Assembly: GCF_905147365.1 (NCBI RefSeq)
Contig: NC_056417.1
Coordinates: forward strand, 2,564,501-2,628,500
DNA from: Aricia agestis
Lineage: Eukaryota; Arthropoda; Insecta; Lepidoptera; Lycaenidae
Length of the DNA stretch: 64,000 bases
Direction: 5' to 3'
The stretch's first letter is position 1. The number at the start of each line of letters is the position of its first letter. This document shows, piece after piece, positions 46,132 through 56,900 of the stretch. Below the pieces are notes generated by a model. It saw only the letters and a program-made list of their open reading frames with translations. It made no database searches and was not told the origin of the DNA. A program made the position numbers and the translations under genes.

Positions 46132-47715
46132 TATTTCTTCATTTGGCTACTTAAAAGCTGGATAAAGCGGTCCATCATGTTGTCTACCATGTTCATCATC
46201 ATGGTTTGAATTTTATCCAACATTTGTTCGAGAATGTCACTAAGTTGTTGCATTTGAATCGGTTGGCTTGGATATATTGGGTGCTCCTCCTTGTTTCTTG
46301 CTATTTTTGCATATGTTTTGCTCGTTCTGTAGTATGTTTTCGATTCGATTCGTTTCACTTTCTCAGAGTCTAGTTCTTTTTTAATATTACGGGTCGCATC
46401 ATTATGGGTTTGTTTTAGATGTAATTTTAAAATATGTTATTTATACTGCTTGTACTTCATGCATCCTCTGTAGCTAGCAGGATGGCTCTCTTGGCAGTTT
46501 GCACAAGTAGCTTGCGTTTCTCTTGTCTTAGTACATGTACTAGTTGGATGGTCATTTCCACATTTGATACATCTATATGGCCGAAAACATTGATTTTTTG
46601 AGTGCCCAAATCTTTTACATTGCAGGATTTCCTTTTTCTTGTGGGGTGGTTCGAAGGATACCTTCATGTTGTTTAGGTACTTAACTTTGAATATATATTT
46701 GTTGTTCGGCTTTGGTTCTAGGTCAACAAAGAATAATGGTAAAGGATCTTTAGAGACCCGGTGGCGCACGTTTACAAGTTGTCGAACTACGTGCCCTTGA
46801 GCCTTTAGTCCTTCTTTTATTTCAGAAGCGTCTTCAGAACTATGAAGGCCTCTTAGTACGACTCTGTAGGGTCTTTCGCTCTTAAGCATATAGGTATAGT
46901 GGGTAACATTATCAGTGATGAACTTTTCTCTTATATGTTTATACATATTCTATGGTCGCTGGCATTATTTTGACAATGTGTCCTGATTTTAAAGTAGTCA
47001 TGGTAAAGTTTTCTGCCGAGGTTATTTTAAGTAGTAGGCTTTTAAGGTAAGTGATGTCAACGACCCCAGTGACAAATATTGGCTCTGGTTTTGGTGGCTT
47101 TTCTGTTTCTTTGTTATTATGAGTGTCATTTTTCTCGTCGCTTAGTATTTCAAACTGATTTTGAGTTGGTATTGTGTATGTGGGAGTCATTTTGGCTGAT
47201 ATGTTTGTCTTTTTGTTCGCGTTTTCTGCTGGTGGAGATTATGTGTTAACTCTTTTTCTCTTGTTTTGGGGTACTCGATCTTGTTGCCAAGTGTTTGTAT
47301 CTTGGGCATGCTTTTCTTGTGGTGTGGACTCTTTGTTTCCAAGAGAGTTGCTTCTTGGCCTTGTTTTAAACAGGCTGGGGTGAAAGACTTGCTGCATCAT
47401 CTTCTTGTTTGGGTTTTTCCCTTCCTGTCCTGTTATGTCTCCTGAGCATTCTTCTTCCTGCTGCGTTCGTTTCTCCTCGCGTGTAAGCAAAATTTTGTCC
47501 CCCCCAGATACGATGGGACTGCCTGAGTTTCCCTGTGGGCTCTTCTCAGGAAAGGATTCTCCGGCCTCCTCTTGGCCGGTACCTTCCTGGGGTAGTTTGT
47601 TTTTAAATCCTGCTATCATGTTTATTTCGGTATACGTATCGGGTATACATCCTAGCCTTTGGTGGTTCAACACCTATTCACAAGGCAGCACATTGGTTTA
47701 TATTCGGAGTACCTT
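46131..47715 (-). pseudogene. LINE ORF1 (gag-like, CCHC zinc knuckles), frameshifted
   Basis: Segments in order are 47673-47239 (Gln/Lys/Glu-rich N-terminus), 47190-46939 (QNQFEILSDEKND and PEPIFVTGVVDI motifs of insect gag), 46946-46437 (nucleic-acid binding core), and 46358-46131 (C-terminal Met/Gln-rich helix). The core has three knuckles. Knuckle 2 is CIKCGNDHPTSTC and knuckle 3 is CANCQESHPASYRGC. Knuckle 1 (QCKRFGHSKNQC) has lost one cysteine. The ORF1 stop is in the overlap with ORF2. Confidence 0.82.
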
Positions 47716-48005
47716 CTCCTAGACCAACTGCCAGCCAAGGCTCACGAGGTTGGTCTCCCCGGGTCAGAGCTTATATTAGAGTGGCGGCTCCTGCTCGCCA
47801 CTGTCGCCCACATATCATTGGGTTTGGTGTCGCTTTGTAGACCCCCCCATGTTACCCCGCCATGAGTAACCCCAACACCCCTCTATATGGACCGCTGGAT
47901 TGTCCGCGGCTGCACAAGGCAGCTAGTCCCCATATCTGGAGACCGTTTCGCTATCCGCAACCTGCGACGCGGGGGGTGGCATAGGGCCATGCCTCTGGGA
48001 TGTGT

Positions 48006-48838
48006 TCACCCAGAACCTCCTAAAATTGAATTGATAAAAAAATATATGTATAGAAATATCAGAAACTCGACGATACTGCATAGTAATTAATAACCCTCCT
48101 GGCAGTCGGGTAAAAAGAAGTCTCTGGGTATAAGTGAATAAGAGATTTACTATAACACTATTATGGCCACCTCACCACCTGAGGGAATTATTATCTCCAA
48201 AGATTTCCTTTAAAAATGAAGTACCAAAAGCAATATGGTTTTACTGAATAACACAACACTAACCACCAAGTTTTGTTAAAAAAATGTTATCATTCCAAGT
48301 ATAATAAAACAAATTTAACCACGAATATATTTATTTATGACCCTTATTACATCAATGCATATATATTGCATATAAAATAACCCTGATTACGGTTCACAGT
48401 TTAAAAGTTAAATTACATCTAAAAGCAGCTAGAAGCCGCATAAAAAATAAATTCATTTTTAACCTTATCAGATGAAAAGGCGTATTAAAGAAGACATTTT
48501 CTATTTATTTTTGTATTAATAAAGTATTGAGATCATTAAATTCCAGTTTTATTGTAATAATAAAACTATCTATTTGATAATAGTAAATAGTTTAAGCTAG
48601 GGAAAAGAGGGAATATGCATAGAACACAAACATAATATTATGGAAAATGTTACAAAGCCCTGCTAGTACGGTAGCTGATGCAACAATTAGGCAATCCCTA
48701 CCATGTCTCTATAAAATACCCAACAATTCTAAAATCTGTGGTACTAACATGATTTTTTTACAAACTCAAATATCAATTTCATTTTATGAATTGTGTAATG
48801 ACATAGATTTTGAATAACTTTAACAATAATAATAACCA
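48006..48838. other. Unassigned AT-rich sequence
   Basis: Nothing recognised between the LINE and the GC-rich MITE. Confidence 0.5.
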
Positions 48839-49210
48839 TAAGGGCCAACGCAACTCACGCGGGCGCACGCTCGCGTGTATATAATGAAAAATAGTATGGG
48901 CAGCGCAGGCGCGTGCGCGCGGACGCGAGCGACGGACTGTCACACACTCGATGGACGGGCGGGCACACGGCGCGTGCGCACGCTTTTCGCAATCGACGTT
49001 GTTTCCGTTGACGTCTTTTTGCCAAATAATAAATTAGTAAAATATAATCAATGGTAATCTACTTGACACAACTGTACACGCTCGACATAAAAATTATACT
49101 AGCAGCGCTAAATGAGATGGGCGCACGCGACGAGTGCCCGCTCGCCTGCGGCGGCCTTCCGACGCGTGCGCCCGCGCCCACATCCGCCCGTGTTTTAGCG
49201 TTGGCCCTAA
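48839..49210. mobile_element. GC-rich fold-back MITE, AAGGGCCAACGC ends
   Basis: The ends TAAGGGCCAACGC and GCGTTGGCCCTA are inverted. Subterminal CGCGGGCGCACGC-type blocks on the left pair with GTGCGCCCGCGCCC-type blocks on the right. It is highly CpG-rich compared with its AT-rich surroundings. Confidence 0.82.
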
Positions 49211-50394
49211 AACATAATATTATTATGAATGCGATGTATACTGTGACATGACGCCATGGCACATAAACTGCATAGAAGTTTTACATTTTTATACTCAAGC
49301 CTAGTATCATTGTTTTGTTTATTATTTTTTATGCATATTCCCTGTTAGATCATGCAGCATCATGCAAAACGCTTTCATTATTTACTAGATTGTATATGTA
49401 TATTTTTTATTAAAAGTATTTATAGAATGTTTCTCTTTGAACTTTGGTCCCTATTTTGGCACTGGTATAAGGTATTAAAATCAGATCTAGTTTGAGGTAT
49501 TTTATTTACCTGGTGAAATGTATACTATACAGTTATAATTGATCCATATTATAACTCTTGAGCCTATGTAAAAATCGAAATAAAATTTTAACTAAGAATA
49601 TAATGTAACAATATTTCCTATAAAATTATTAAACTTAGCATTAAAACGTAACTGGCATATTTCATGGCATCATTTATATTATGTATAAGATGGCTCAAGA
49701 CATCTAAAAGCAGACACCTAATAAATAAATGCACCTTTTTTTAAAGTATAAGATACTAAACATATTCATTAAGAGCGGGCTGTCAGAAATATCAAAGCAC
49801 GCTGTCCCCGCCTACACACCATTAATACATTCCAGAACCGTACCCCCGGGCATTGTGCTTTGCGCTGCAGCTAATAGTGAACAATATCGCGTAACAACGA
49901 TTCCCGAATTATAGCACGAAAGTAAAGATAGAAAGTCCCAAAATGTTTTTGATGATTATTTAAAAATTAAATACAATACTAATATTTCCTTTAGCCATTA
50001 TTTTATAAAGTGTGTGATTGTAGTAGTGCACTTTATTTAATGATAGTAACTCAATAAGTGTAACAGATATTTGTTAAAAAGCCCAGAAAGATTCATAATT
50101 TCGAAAAATATAACTATCGAGTCAAAATAAGTGAATCGTGTTTTTCGTTAGGCAAATATCAGATAAATATACAATGATTATATAAATCTCAATTTCATTT
50201 AAGTCAATCGTCTTCCGGGATCGTAATACTTATTAGAAAAGACAGCAAAATTTTACAGCCCGCTCTTAAAACACAGACGAAAATGGAGCTTATCATAAGC
50301 AGATGACCTACGTTATTTAGTCGGGCTATGTCCAATCAATGTTAATCGAATTCTTGATATAACCCGACCGCACAATGTCGGTCTCAGCCATGGA
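49211..50394. other. Unassigned AT-rich sequence, 1.2 kb
   Basis: Nothing recognised. It may include cry1 3' untranslated or flanking sequence. Confidence 0.5.
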
Positions 50395-50490
50395 TTTATA
50401 AATAGGCCGTGTAGGCCGTGGCCTAGGGGCGGCAGTGTCCTAGACGGGAGGCAGATTTCGAACATGGGGCGACGGAAATAAAGAGACCTA
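50395..50490. repeat. Interspersed repeat, AAAAATAGGCCGT type, copy 2
   Basis: TATAAATAGGCCGTGTAGGC, CGTGGCCTAGGGGCGGCAGT and CGACGGAAATAAAGAGACCT match the copy at 29924. Confidence 0.6.
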
Positions 50491-50513
50491 CTGATTAATA
50501 AAAAATGAAAATA

Positions 50514-50702
50514 TAGGGTGAACATGACTAGTCATTGGACAGAGCACAAAAACTCTATATTTATTAATGTTGCTTTAAAAACTACCTGTTTTTCTTAAAA
50601 AAAATCAGGCGTTCTATTACTTTAAAAACATGCAGTTTTTAAAGCGACCTTAAAAAATATTGTGTTTTTATGCTCTGTCCAATGTACTAGTCATTTACCC
50701 TA
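50514..50702. mobile_element. Fold-back MITE in the cry1 3' flank
   Basis: The ends are TAGGGTGAACATGACTAGTC and GACTAGTACATTGGACAGAG-type inverted arms (the right arm on + reads CTCTGTCCAATGTACTAGTC). Inner arms TTTTTAAAG pair. It contains the - strand AATAAA at 50565-50560. Confidence 0.8.
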
Positions 50703-50879
50703 TACGGACCGCTATTTACTTATGAATCAATTTCTATGATAGTACCTAACAGTCAACTTAGTGTCGAATTTAGAACACCAAAAGATAGATAGATTGAAAT
50801 GCAACTATTACATCAATTAAAGCAACACAAATGATACGCAGACAAAAATGCACCTAATGTGGTTTTCATAAGGTGTCAT

Positions 50880-50990
50880 TTAGGAGACCACAGAGGATAT
50901 GTCGGATTGGTCGAGCCACATAAACTGGCGGATCTCTTCTTCGGAAGAGGGGCAGCAGTGCGGCGCCTTCTCCAAGATACGACGTAGCTC
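50880..50990 (-). CDS. cry1: cry1 exon h, C-terminal tail and stop
   Basis: It encodes ELRRILEKAPHCCPSSEEE and then IRQFMWLDQSDISSVVS and TAA. The tail matches the regulatory C-terminus of insect type I CRY, whose FFW motif is here Phe-Met-Trp. A reverse-strand AATAAA at 50565-50560, inside a fold-back element, is a candidate poly(A) signal. Confidence 0.9.
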   Translation of the reverse strand, partial: ELRRILEKAPHCCPSSEEEIRQFMWLDQSDISSVVS

Positions 50991-53900
50991 CTGAAATTTA
51001 AAACAATAATATTGTTGATAATGTTTTAAAAGTCAAACAGTAAACGAGCAGGTGATGATAATGTCTATGGACGCTTCACACCACGTCAGTCTGGCCTCGT
51101 GCTAAGTACCTGAAGGACTTGTGCTACGGATACCAGACAACAGAAATATATTTTATACTTTTATACTATACATATATTTAAGATTTTTATTCTATGATAC
51201 ACATATTTAATACACATCCATGACCCAGGAACTTTGAAAACTTTTTGTTCCTTCGGCGGGATTCGACCCCGCGACCTCCGGCTTGAGCTACCAACAGCCC
51301 ACCACTGACAGAGGTCGTCAAACCAGTAGTGTCGCGACGACACATCGTCTGCAGTTGTAGCGTGTCACTCGGTTCCTACTTGTACCATAAGCTCTTAGGG
51401 TCAATTCAGATTTCAGACCGCAACGCGACGCATTTAAATTTTAGATGTATTTCTAAATTTGTATGAATTTGACAGATTTAAATTGCGTGAGACGGCTTGC
51501 AAATCTGTCAAATCCATACAAGAAATGCACCTACGCGTCGCGTTGCGGTCTGAATTGACCCTTACTGGTTAAGTTACTACTATCTTGACTGCTCTTAGGG
51601 TGTGACCGCACTGGGCGTCATTACGCTGCAGCAAAGCGACGCGACACGTCACAGCCAAATATTCTTTGTATAAAATCGTATGAGCCAAGCCGCAATACGC
51701 GGCAACGGCACTACGCGTCACAAAACTAGTTATATTATGAAAGGTGAAGTGTCGTATCGCTCGTAGAATCGCCTGGTGCGGTCTCGCCTTTACTGTGTGC
51801 TTAGACAAATAATTGCAAACTCTAATTTTGATAGATTGGATGCGCCATGAGTCATGACACTTATCGCTAAAAGAGAGACCGCACTAAAGCGACACGACAC
51901 GACGCCACACTCCACGTTCCATAGAATTGGCGTTTGTAAAATGTCAGCGGCGCCAAATCCACTTTTGACGTAAAACTTTTGCTATAGAAACTGGCGAGTA
52001 CATTTTGGCTAAGCACATTTTTTTATAGAGTCGCCGATCAGCGGACCTAAAATGGTCACATTTTGCAATTCCTCTCAAATCAATTCAGAACATGAATTGT
52101 CAAACTGACGAATATCAAATTCATCGTCATCCCTTTTTTTCTTAGATTGATTTGAAAGGGATGACACTACGATGTTGCCACTTTATAATTTCTTCACTTT
52201 CTTGACAGACTATCATACTAGACATATGAATTACAACCACTGACCATTTTGCGATTAAAAAACAAATTAGTCGTATTATGATTCTCCAAAGCGACCATTT
52301 TAGCCCCGCAGAATGTATGGAATTGCCATAAGCGTTCGTTAATATGAAGTTGACGTTCGACGACGACGGCGATTATATAAAAGAAGTTGTGACCTCCATG
52401 GCGTTCCTGTTCTGGTGCGCGCAGGCGACGTGGTCGACGACGGGCGCGGGGTAGTCCTTGCCGATGATGCAGCCGGCGCGCGTCTGCACGTCCAGCGGCG
52501 CCTTCCACGGCTCGTAGCTACGCACAGACAGATAAGTTAGCTTGGAATAGTCACTAGAATTAGGCCCGCACAGACAGACAAGTTAGCTTGGAATAGTCAC
52601 TAGAATTGGGCCCGCACAGACAGACAAGTTAGCTTGGAATAGTCGCTAGAATTGGGCCCGTACAGACAAGACAATTTAGCTTGTAATAGTCATTGGACCG
52701 ACAACTGGGTGTTCATAGTCTTTATTTGACACTTTTACCCGACTTGTATGTATGAATGTATGTAATTAAAGCACTTACTATACTACTAAATTTTTTAATA
52801 ACAATTTATAATGTGGAGATCATGGTGCTATCTCTACGCTTTATGTTTTTGCTTTGCGCTTATACACATTTAAAAAAATTATGTCATAATTTTGACCTTT
52901 TAATTTTTGTTTTTTTTTTCGATATTTGCCACTGACACCGGCGTTGTACTTTGCCATATACAAACGTAGGGAATAGGCGGTGGAAAAGTTTTTTGTTCTT
53001 ACTCTGAGCTTATACACATTTAAAAAGTTTATAAGTCATTATTAGACGTTTCATTTTTTTTAATTCAGTCACTCACATGTATTCATCAGGTATGCCCGTA
53101 AGTTCAGGCACATAGCGGCGCACGTACCGCCCGCTCGGTTCCAGCCGCTGGCCGAGCCGCACGGGGCACGCGCACTCGCCGCTGTCCAGCAGCGCCTCGA
53201 ACGCCGACGACGACACCCACATCCAGTTGCCCGCGCACACCGACCTGGAGAGAGACAGACTGAGGGTCAAAGACAGAGAGATAGTGATAGACACATCCAG
53301 TTGCCGGCGCGGCGCTTACAGACCTGCAGTCTTACCCTCGGACTGATTTTCATTTACGAGTCTGATTAGTTCCAAATTGAGTCGCAGCACGATCGTGCGC
53401 TAGTATAGTTGTCAGAAGTGGGAAATGCCATTGAGATGGAATTAGTTCTAAATTGAGCCGCAGCACGATCGTGCGCTAGTCCATATATATAAAACTCAAA
53501 GGTGACTGACTGACATGTATTATGACGTAGGACACGCTTAACTCTGAGTTAAATTATACTTCGAATTTAAATTCACATCATGTCTTGCACCACCAAGAGT
53601 TAGGAGTTAACCTCGTGTTAATTTTTAGGGTTCCGTACCTCAAAAGGAAAAAACGGAACCCTTATAGGATCACTTTGTTGTCCGTCTGTCCGTCCGTCCG
53701 TCTGTCAAGACCCTTTTTCTCAGGAACGCGTGGAGGTATGAAGCTGAAATTTATATCAATTACTCAGGTCTACTGTCCCTTGAAGCTGTGAAAAAATCAA
53801 ACTTCTAAGCCAACGCAATCAAAAGATACAGCCGTTTATGCCGCAAATTTTCGACACTTGCAAGGGAATCAAAACCTACAGGGTGCTTCCCGTGAACTCA

Positions 53901-56900
53901 GAATCTTGAAATTTGGTACGAAGCAACGTCTTATAGCATAGATAAAGGAAAAATTACGAAAACCATAAATTTTTAGTTACATCACATAATATATATTTTT
54001 TTAATAATTTTAAACTTACTACCCATTTCCTCATAAACGCGTAAAGGTATTAAATTGAAATTCATACCAAATACTCAGGTCTATAATACCTTTAAGCTGT
54101 AACAAAATCAAACTTCTATGTCAAAGCAATCAAAAGAAACAGCAATTTAAGCTGCATATTTTGAAACTCGCAAGTACTCGCAAGGGAATCAAAACCTAAA
54201 GGGTACTTCCAGTCGACCTAGAATCTTGAAATTTGGCATGAAGCAACGTTTTATAGCACACATAAAGGAAAAATTCCGAAAACCTTAAATTTTTAGTTAC
54301 ATTACAAAACATATATTTTTTAATAAATATAAACTTATTACTTTTTTCCTCATGAACGCGTAGAGCTATCAAGTTGAAATTCATATCAAATACTTAGATC
54401 TTTGTACGGAACCCTCGGTGCGCGAGTCCGACTCGCACTTGGCCGGTTTTTTTTAATTTTTAACCCACCGATGTCGGAGGGTTAAATCAACTAACTTTGG
54501 GTTAGTAATATCAAAACTGAGATTTTTCGGCTATGACTTTTGTAGTTTGTTGTGTTCATTATAGGTACCGGTTTTATTTTGTGTTTAACCATTATAAATG
54601 ATCAGTGGTTGTTATCTGATGATGATGAAGAAATTATCGTATACATTAGTTCGGACTCGTATTACAGAAGGTTTGTAGAACGGACCGATCGAGAAGAAAC
54701 TGTTTTATAAAAAAATTAAATAAAATTGAAAATAATTGCAATCAAATCAAATCAAATCATTTAATTCAGGCATCAGAGGCCCATATAACAAATACCTTAA
54801 ATCTAACATACATATAATTATATAATAAATACCTTAAAACTAACATACATATTTTATATATACTTAAAAACTAACACTGTCACATTTTGCCAGCGACGTG
54901 ACTCGCTTCGTTCCGGAGTCTCCCCCGGAACCTCCGATAGACTACATCCATCGGCCAGAACTCCGGCGCCTCGAAAGTCGACAGAAGATTCGTCGGTACT
55001 CTCACCACAAAGGAGCTAAAGTTAACCTTGTGGCGAGACCGCAGACGCTCGACCCTCGGGCGCAGTGTCGTCTTCTTCTGGATGTAGTCCACGACGTCCT
55101 GGACCTCCATGGACCAGTGCAGGCGGGATATGTACAGGGGCGTCGCAGGGACCTCGCTCCGCAGACGCAGCTCAGGTATGTACCATATGTATGGTGCGGT
55201 GCCGCGATGGTTGCGGGCGGCGGGCTTCTTCCTCCTCTCCACCAGTATGAAGCCCTCCTCATCGCACCTCCTGCCTTCGTCCTTGCCAAGCCGAGAAGAT
55301 TCCACCTTGCGGCTCTTCGTAGCAATATACAAATGAGCATAAAAAGTAAGTCCCTACCAAAGTTCAATAATAATAATATCATTGGATTAGTGCGTCTTTA
55401 GTGAACTCCTTTATAAATTGGTAGACTAGATAAACATTGGACACAAGTGTTTCTTTCCAATTTTTATCATTTTCCGCTTAATTTATTTGCACAAAATATC
55501 ACAACACGCACGCACAATGCGACATAGAACCACGTGTCATTTCAAATCTGACATAAGGAGATAGCCTTATTTAAAGTACTGTGGAGCGAGAGAGAGCAGT
55601 ACACTTAAATTATTCAGCATTCGCTCTATCATATTTGGCTGGGTGTAAAAATAATGAATGAACATGACATAAGCCCGGGTTGACTCTGGGATAAATTCTT
55701 CTGGTGCAATATGTAGTTTGAGTTAAAAATTAAAAACGGTAACACTGAGTTAGTAAGCCCCGGATTATTTATTTAACTCAAAGTTTTGGCGCAAGTGGGC
55801 CTAAGGGGTTAAAATAGGGGATGAAAGTTTGTATGTAATAATACCTTTTAACGCGAGCGAAGCCGCGGGAAAAAGCTCGTATATAATATTATGTCGGAAG
55901 TAGCAACAGCTTTGAGATCGAGCTGATTCGATTCTCGATCCGATTCTGTTTCTGTCGGGAGTAGGGAAGCTGGCATTGACACAGATTGTGATTTAGAGAA
56001 AGAGAGAGAGTGATTCTTTTGCTTTTTTTAATATAGCTCTACAATATACGACAACATAGAAAGCGTCCTTTCTACGAAAGACCAAAGAGACAGATTGACA
56101 TGATCTGTCATTTTGTCCCTAAAATCTGTAAATATTCCTTTTACATTTATGCTGGACTCACAGGTCGGCGTCCAGCAGGTACTTGAGGAAGTGCTGCAGG
56201 CCGTGCTCCCAGGACAGCCACAGCGTGCCGCGCGTGAGGAACGACGCCACCGTGTTGCGGAGCACGTGGTGCAGCCAGCCCTCCAGGCGCAGCTGACGCA
56301 TCGCCGCGTCGATGAACGGGAACCCCGTCCTGCCCTCCTTCCAACTGGAAACGCAAGCCGTAATCGTCATTCAAAGGTTTTTCAAGACTTAAAAATTCTA
56401 CAAAAGCCAATAAAGAATCAAGTTACATTTTAAAAATATTAACCAATGAACAAAGCTTTTGAATAGATAAACTCCTGTCAAACTCGTCAGAAGCCAGGCA
56501 ATAATAAGTGATTGCTAATGTGCGTGCATGCACGCCCACTTATGCGTGTGCGCGTACTATAGTTTGTGCGTTTTAAGATGATATGGGTGACAGTTTTCAT
56601 ATTCCTTGCTACGGGTTTTTTTACAAGAAAACAAAAAAATCAAAATGTAATATTTATATTCCATCTACAAAAACAAATGTTTCCTATTATAATTGTAAAT
56701 GAATAAAAGTGAAAAGTTGCTAAATGCTAACTTATTTATATAAAACTAGCTGTTGCCCGCGACTTCGTCCGCGTGGACTTCAGTTTATAGCGCGCGATGT
56801 CAACAAAATTGGTGTCAAAAGCTTTTATAAAAAAACCCTGGTACCCCTTAAATCAATAGAGCTGTGCAGTGTGCACACAATAAGTATTTAATTTTTTTAT

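Larger units (their letters stand above)
45450..48005 (-). mobile_element. Decayed Jockey-clade LINE (gag plus endonuclease start)
   Basis: On the - strand, a gag-like ORF1 (about 47715-46131) is followed by an ORF2 that begins at the stop of ORF1 and keeps only the apurinic endonuclease domain. No reverse transcriptase follows; the similarity fades near 45450. The 47880-48005 stretch probably belongs to the 5' untranslated part. Several frameshifts make it inactive. It lies between the 3' ends of NUBP2 and cry1. Confidence 0.82.

Noticed and set aside
54898..55401. 167-codon frame on + opposite the LINE ORF1 remnant
   Set aside because: It is the antisense shadow of a conserved RRM-like domain on -, and its own translation has no domain.
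56113..56433. 106-codon frame on + over cry1 exon e
   Set aside because: It is the antisense shadow of a GC-rich cry1 exon with correct splice sites on -.
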